DNA of 64,000 bases, from positions 21,392,270 to 21,456,269 of the forward strand of contig CM063249.1 in the NCBI GenBank assembly GCA_032158295.1, written 5' to 3'. The position numbers were made by a program, and so were the translations under genes. The notes under the pieces were generated by a model. It saw only the letters and a list, made by a program, of their open reading frames with translations, did not search any database and was not told the origin of the DNA. The stretch is from Pycnopodia helianthoides (Eukaryota > Echinodermata > Asteroidea > Forcipulatida > Asteriidae). The stretch's first letter is position 1. Each line of letters starts with the position of its first letter. Below, in pieces: positions 58,578-64,000 of this stretch.

Positions 58578-59299
58578 TTAAAGGCACCTGGCAGTGGTAT
58601 TTTGAAAGAAAAAAGACTTTGTCATTAATATTTGTATTTTGATGAGTGGAATGTGAATAAACAGTTAACTAAGGTTTTTAAAAATTAGTTTTGATTTTAA
58701 TTACAAATTTAAGAGTAGGCCCCCTTTACCTTGACACATGGTGGCGCTGTTCGTGACATCAATCAAGGCACGATATTTGAAGGAAAAAAATGTTGTGCGT
58801 ATGCGGACGTCACCCACATCACAGTATACACGTACTAGCTAGCGTATACTAGCTGGCACATCGCGCCGAAAACGACGTCGTTAGTCTGACTTTCGCGGCC
58901 CACAACCGCTTATACTTAGGATCTGCAGGAAACAAATGCAGACTGACCCCATCATTAGTTGTTCAGCTGCATACAGCAGCAATACACCTGGTCGGCATGG
59001 CCGGAAAATGCAAGAAAAAAAAACCTTTTTCGAAACGTACAAGATCACTACTGGGACCTACTTGCACGTGTTTTTACAACGTAAACGCAAGCAAATTCGA
59101 GGGGGGTCGATGTTCGATCGAGGCGAAGTCTGCCTTCATTGACGTCACAAAAGGGGATGGGCGGAGTCACCCCGAACGACTTTATCTATTTTTTTAACAT
59201 ATAAATCCTCACAAACAATTACTCAAAAAATTGTTTTATTGTTAATATACATAAACTCTTATGTTTAAAAAAAAAAATTATATTTCCAGGTGACTTTAA
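58578..59299. mobile_element. 722-bp element with TTAAAG(G/T)CACCTGG ends
   Basis: Inverted ends TTAAAGGCACCTGG and CCAGGTGACTTTAA. Units 0 and 1 lack it at the equivalent position (near 33380 and 44155), so it is a late insertion. The interior is GC-rich with CpG-rich words (CGCGCCGAAAACGACGTCG) and has no recognised transposase. Confidence 0.8.
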
Positions 59300-61984
59300 T
59301 TGCTTGAAAACTCCGATGGCGAGAAACGTCCAGTACGATAACAATCTTGCTCAATCCCGCACCCCCCCCCCAATGTTTTATATTATCTTCCCTTGCCAGT
59401 ATATCCCTAATCATCTACAATGGCCTTTGGGTTTTTTCTGAATGATTTGACATTTTGGCAACCACTTCAAGTTCTAACCATAAAGAAACAAACTGGTTTA
59501 CTGCTGCAGAAAACACTGGTTTGGGAGATAACAAAGTAGTTAACCTTAAAATAGGACAGTTCTCAGTTCCCATTAACCGTCGTATCTCATCAGCAAAAGG
59601 AATACATTGTAGCTTTGGGTAAATTACTGTAGTAAACCGTTCTATGCGCAATGGTAATATACTTATTTACTCATAAATATTGTAAAGATGTATTGTTGGT
59701 ATATTTTACATCAGTATAAAACTTATATTATAATTCTAGTGTAATGAGTATTAAAGGAGATAATAACAGAGATAATTTATAAACAAGTTGACTGTTGAAC
59801 CTTTTTCAACGCCAAAACGTTTGTTTTTATTTGCAAGATATTTACCATTCTGCTTTTCAAATCGAAACTGGAAGGAAAGATGCACTGGGACCATTGTGAG
59901 TTCAGACTGGAACTATAGTCAGTGAATGTATGGAATTTTCAACTTCAGTGGCGCTGTCAGAGCTATTTAAAAAGGTGCAAGCTGCTTGGAATTTGTTATA
60001 CAACAAAATGTAAAGCTTTACAATGCCTCTTTGTAAGAACCACGCTTAATCATGTGTGTGAAGTTCCTGTGAATGTTGATTGTGAGTATGTGTGATATTA
60101 GAAGAAAAGATTTCTTGCTGTGGACACGAAGTTGTACAGGCGCACAAAATCTACACGACTGGGCCGAAACGCAACCGTTAGTTGTATGCTGTTAACCGCG
60201 GACAGCAAGTTGGAATACCACTGTTTGGGAGAGACTGAAAACTGATGTTTCATAAAATGAGAAAGAATGAAGGTCGTGTTACACGAGGCAAATTACAGGC
60301 AACAAGTTCCGGGCAATCTCAAAGAAGAAAATTAATTCACATTTAAGTTTTCTCATTATTTTCTTGGGGATAGTAAGATGCAGCTTAAATTGTAAAAACA
60401 TTGTGCTGCTGGTGTTCCTTTTGCATGCATTGCATGCAGGTTGCCTCTAAGTTGCCTGAACAAATTTACCCTGGCCATTACATAGCTGAATAATATCTGA
60501 GATCGAATTTCAAGAAAGTCTCCTCTATCACTGGATCAGAAATACTTTTTAAAAGACCTGAACCTTTTTTGTTATATTTTGTTTATTTAATTTTTTGCCT
60601 TATCACACATTGAACTTACCGAGCAGTTAATAGATTTATTTCCGATTAATCTGTGGAAGAAAAATTTGCCTTGAAGGTTTTGTGAGTCAATTTTTCTGAG
60701 AAAAGAACGAGCAAGTTTTAACACAGTCATGTGGCATCCAATGCATTGGTTGGTGGCTCAATTCCGCGAGCAGACGGTCTCTGGTCAGCGAGTTATGTCA
60801 ATGTATGTTGCAATGATAACATGACAAGTTAAGTTGGAGAAAGAATGAATTTAACTTACCATATTTACAGCTCTGTAAATCCCTGTAATCTACGTCAATT
60901 TGACATGCTTCGAGTAGAATTATTTCCCCGGTGTTTATCTTCTATTCGTTGTCACAAAAGATAACTTTTTCTGCACAAACTTCCAAGCACTTGTTTGGTT
61001 TGTAAATTTTCACGCTTTGACGGGCGTGTAGATTGTGTCTTCGTGTGTTTTTACATGACTGTGTATAAAACACCACGTGATTAGGAAAATGAAGTACACG
61101 TTCTATTATAGACGTTTGGAAGGTGCGCTGAAGTTTTGAACAACAGAAATGCATTCCATTTAACAGCTGGTTCCCGCCAACAATAAGCTATTCAAAGTAG
61201 CCTATACAGGCTGGTGGTGTCATGTGCGCGTTGGTGAATAAGCTCAAGTTATTCAACAACGACAATCCAAAGGTTATTTTCCCAATTATTTTGAGCAGGC
61301 ATTTAATTACAGATAACAAGTAATAGTTTGTTGTCAAATGCAACATTTTCTAAGCTATATAAGTACACAATAATGGATTATTGATGCTTAAATCGAGGAT
61401 GGTTTATACCAAATCGCCTGCACTCCAATTGACCTCAGGTCTACATGCCCAAACACGTTACCTTCAAGCATGGAGAAAGGAACTTTCCTCCATGCTTCAA
61501 GACATGATGCTTCTAGTAATTATAACATTAACACATTACATAAAATGACGTAATTAAGTGAGGGCAATAAGGTGTGGGTCCAGATGGTCCCTATTAAAAC
61601 CAATCGTACCCCTCCCACAGCGGGGTAGCCAGGATTCTTTTCACTTGGGGCACGGGGGGTGGCAATGCTTTCCAGTGGTGAGGGGGGGGGCATGTTTTTC
61701 CTTTTCTGTTTAGCGGGCACTACATGTATCTGTATTTTTCCGTGGGGGCACCAGGGGGCACTGGAAAAATTGTTGGGTAAGTGCCCCCAACCCACCCCGG
61801 CTACGCCGCCTCCCCGTACACCCCGTTATTTCCTGGCTATCAAAGCATATCACTCAGATCCATATACAGGGTAATACTCCTTAAATATCGTAGCCTACCT
61901 CCATGGTTTAATTGAATTTACTCACGAAATCACGTACAACCAAAAACAAATGCGACTCTGGGGTGCTGCAGCAGACATATACCT

Positions 61985-62345
61985 ATAGTGCAATTTAGCA
62001 AGAAACCAGTCACAAATTATACATGCTATTTTCCTGGTAACCTAAATATTGTTTTGTTCTTAGCTACTTTTTGTGCTTTAAAAGCAGCTCTATGAGACGG
62101 GGCCCAGGTTGAAATTTTGTGAGTCTGCAGCCAACTAGCGTCCTGGGCCAAATGTTATAAAGCCTGTAAGCACAAAAACTTGCTAAGCACAGAAAAATAT
62201 TGCTTAGTAGAAACAGGTTACCAGATAAAATACCATAAAGTTTGCATTGTTGCAACTGGTACTTTTTGTGGTGGTTTTTTTTTTGGGGGGGGGGGGCAAA
62301 GAATTTTGCTAAGCAGTATTTTTCTGCTAAATAGCTTTATATAAT
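61985..62345. mobile_element. GGGCCCAATTT-type MITE cluster, unit 3
   Basis: Two neighbouring decayed elements with AAGCAGCTCTATGAGACGGG at the end of the first and TGCTAAGCAGTATTTTTCTGC near the end of the second. It corresponds to 38248-38574. Confidence 0.5.
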
Positions 62346-62708
62346 TAAACCTGTAGAAAGTTTCCAATTGAAGGGAAATGCTCAACATGAAAACTTACCT
62401 CGATTTCAAGTTGGTAACAAGATTACAAGTCATTAAAAACAATCACTATAAAGCCACTGTGTCATAATCTACTTCTACTTATCCCGATAGCAGCAAGACC
62501 TCCTAATTTCACCTTTTTGTTTAATCAATTACCACCAAGCCCGACAACATGACAGCTTAGCTAGCATCATACAATTTTTGTTATTATACATGCGATGTTT
62601 TAAATAACAAAATGCTCACTAATTGCTTTTAATATTAGTAAACATTAATATTAAAACATTGTTAATAAAACAGTATTGGTTAAAAAGAAACAAATCACTA
62701 TCAAAAAG

Positions 62709-62831
62709 CATACATTATTTTCGATGGATCAGCAGTCGATTTCACGAAGCGCTGCGATACATCGCAACGTGAGTTGCGATGTATATCCGTTGCAAGTTTA
62801 CGACAATGATCCATCGAAAATAATATACATT
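62709..62831. repeat. Nested foldback, TATTTTCGATGGATCA arms
   Basis: Outer arms TATTTTCGATGGATCA (62716-62731) and TGATCCATCGAAAATA (62808-62823). An inner hairpin ATACATCGCAAC/GTTGCGATGTAT lies at about 62757-62784, and GTCGATTTCACGAAGCGCT sits beside it. Confidence 0.7.
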
Positions 62832-63251
62832 AATACGATATTAAGGGACATGTCTCTAAATTGTGTTTTTAGTTGTCTGTCCTTTTCTGGAACCTTGCAT
62901 TTTTATGTTTACTTAGTTCATGTTAACTTGATATCATCACGTCAGATTGTGCGTGATTTTTTGTGTCTAAATTCAAGCGGCGAAACTATAGGGTAATATT
63001 TTAGGGGCACTTCTGACCAATTAAAACTGTAGTTTCTATGCTGGCCCTAAATATTGACGTCAACTCTCATTCCCTCCTAGTCGTTAAGGCCTATCAGCAG
63101 CGTAGCCAAGAGGGGCCGAGGGGGGGGGCACATGCCCCCTCCTCACAAATTTCACGTGACTTTCCACGTTTGCACATTGTAAATCGAAGTATTGAGAAAG
63201 GATCGAAACATCCCTCATTTTTATTGAGTACATTTACGTTGACCATTCTTT

Positions 63252-63395
63252 TGGTGCCGAGTTTGTTCGTCAAAAATAGGCCGGTGCCGAGTTTGTATGG
63301 TGCCGACATCTTGGTGCCGAGTGGGTGCCGAGTTTGCAAAGTGCCGAGTTTGTAAGGTGCCGAGTTTGTGGGTGCCGAGTTTGCGAGGTGCCGAA
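63252..63395. repeat. GGTGCCGAGTTTG minisatellite
   Basis: Nine or so degenerate units of GGTGCCGAGTTTGNNN with irregular ~14-18-bp spacing. It is not seen at the equivalent places in the other units. Confidence 0.8.
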
Positions 63396-63423
63396 GTGTC
63401 CGGTATTCATTGTAGCGTATACC

Positions 63424-63620
63424 TGGACCAAATTTCATAGAGCTGCTTAAGCACAGAAAGTAGCTAAGCACAGCAAAATTATGCTTACCAGTATCAGATT
63501 ACCAGCCAAAATACCGATGTCGCATGCACCATTTCTGACTGGTATCTTGCATTTGTTTGCTAAGCATAAACTTTTTAAGCAAAAATGTCTGCTTAAGCAC
63601 TTCTTTGAAACTGGGCCCTG
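63424..63620. mobile_element. MITE-like element with AAATTTCATAGAGCT start and CTGGGCCC end
   Basis: A ~197-bp relative of 21627-21819 with AAGCACAGAAAGTAGCTAAG inside; orthologous to about 52245-52430. Confidence 0.6.
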
Positions 63621-63841
63621 GTTGTAAAAACCGTAAGAGTATAAAAAAAAAAATTAGTGTGTTTGTTTTTTCGTAGATTTCCTAAAAAATAATCGAGGCC
63701 AAAGAGGGGCATGGGAGCGGGCAATTGAACGATGTTGGAAATGGAAGCCAACAGCTCACGATAGGTTGTGCACAATATTTTGTGCAGATGAAAACTTACT
63801 GCAATGAACTGATCCAATGAAAATGTATTCCAAAATGTAAA

Positions 63842-64000
63842 TAATTAGCAGCTCTCTCAAGAGGTTTGCGTGCCACGATCCCGCATATTGTGAGTTTGCC
63901 AACCAGTGGTGTTTGAGCGCATGCGCAAATTCACTGCGGCGTGCTGAAGGGTGCACCCCACTAAATAAATTCCCATAGCATACAGTGCCAAATGCTAAAT
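63842..64000 (+). promoter_or_regulatory. Fourth promoter/exon 1 copy, cut by window edge
   Basis: CTCTCAAGAGGTTTGCGTGCC and an NRF-1-type GCGCATGCGC at 63917-63926, aligned with the other three. TATAAATA is again missing. After CGTGCTGAAG (about 63950) the sequence departs from the other copies, so this copy may already be broken before the edge. Confidence 0.55.

Larger units (their letters stand above)
56690..63840. other. Array unit 3 3' flank, no gene
   Basis: Collinear with units 1 and 2 and, from about 58200, with unit 0. Contains a tRNA-Leu-like sequence (57831-57913), an inserted 722-bp element (58578-59299), TACGCC-type G/C-rich segments (61590-61810, 63095-63150), a GGGCCC-type element (61985-62345), a foldback (62709-62831) and a GGTGCCGAG minisatellite (63252-63395). 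Confidence 0.6.

Noticed and set aside
61590..61810. G-rich open frame with FFLFCLAGTTCICIFPWGHQ
   Set aside because: It falls in a GC-rich, GGGGGCAC-containing element of the TAGCCAGG/TACGCCGC type also seen at 37985-38095; it is not conserved as a frame between the two copies.
1..64000. CRISPR arrays, operons, phage or bacterial mobile elements
   Set aside because: Introns, TATA and poly(A) signals and gene families are those of an animal; no direct-repeat/spacer array is present.

Overview
This is a eukaryotic (metazoan) genomic window: genes are split by GT..AG introns, coding density is low, and the spacers are full of short inverted-repeat elements, SINE-like tRNA copies and satellites. 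The families present (a monoamine-type SLC6 transporter with vertebrate-like intron structure, a tandem RING/B-box/NHL-type TRIM cluster, a class A GPCR) and the style of the repeats (short elements beginning GGGCCCAATTTCAT and TTAAAGGCACTGGACAC) suggest a marine deuterostome, most likely an echinoderm and perhaps a sea star. The species assignment is inference from memory of such repeats, not a search result.

Layout. (1) Bases 1-816, minus strand: the first 272 codons of a class A GPCR that runs off the left edge, with a TATA box at 921-927. (2) 817-6950: intergenic, with one GC-rich exon-like block near 5387-5640. (3) About 6959-31250, plus strand: one complete SLC6 monoamine (serotonin-transporter-like) gene of 14 coding exons. 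The exons join in frame to 634 codons plus stop, and a TATA box and a poly(A) signal frame the gene. Its introns carry several MITE-like elements, a 51-bp minisatellite and two tRNA-like SINE copies. (4) About 33.03 kb to the right edge: a tandem segmental array. The repeated unit is a promoter with an untranslated first exon, a ~375-bp intron, a single-exon RING/B-box/B-box/coiled-coil/beta-propeller gene, and several kb of shared 3' flank. Two units keep intact genes (39477-41513 and 46907-48898). A third unit (from 54.5 kb) keeps promoter, donor and 3' flank but has lost the gene. A fourth promoter copy sits at the right edge (63842-64000). A flank-only remnant (33.03-38.8 kb) precedes the first gene.

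The three kinds of gene show no sign of acting together; this is ordinary animal gene order. The most interesting parts are the young TRIM-type array with promoter decay and gene loss, a perfect 276-bp inverted pair of tRNA-like sequences inserted inside an older element, and the elements that can be ordered in time because the array supplies empty sites.
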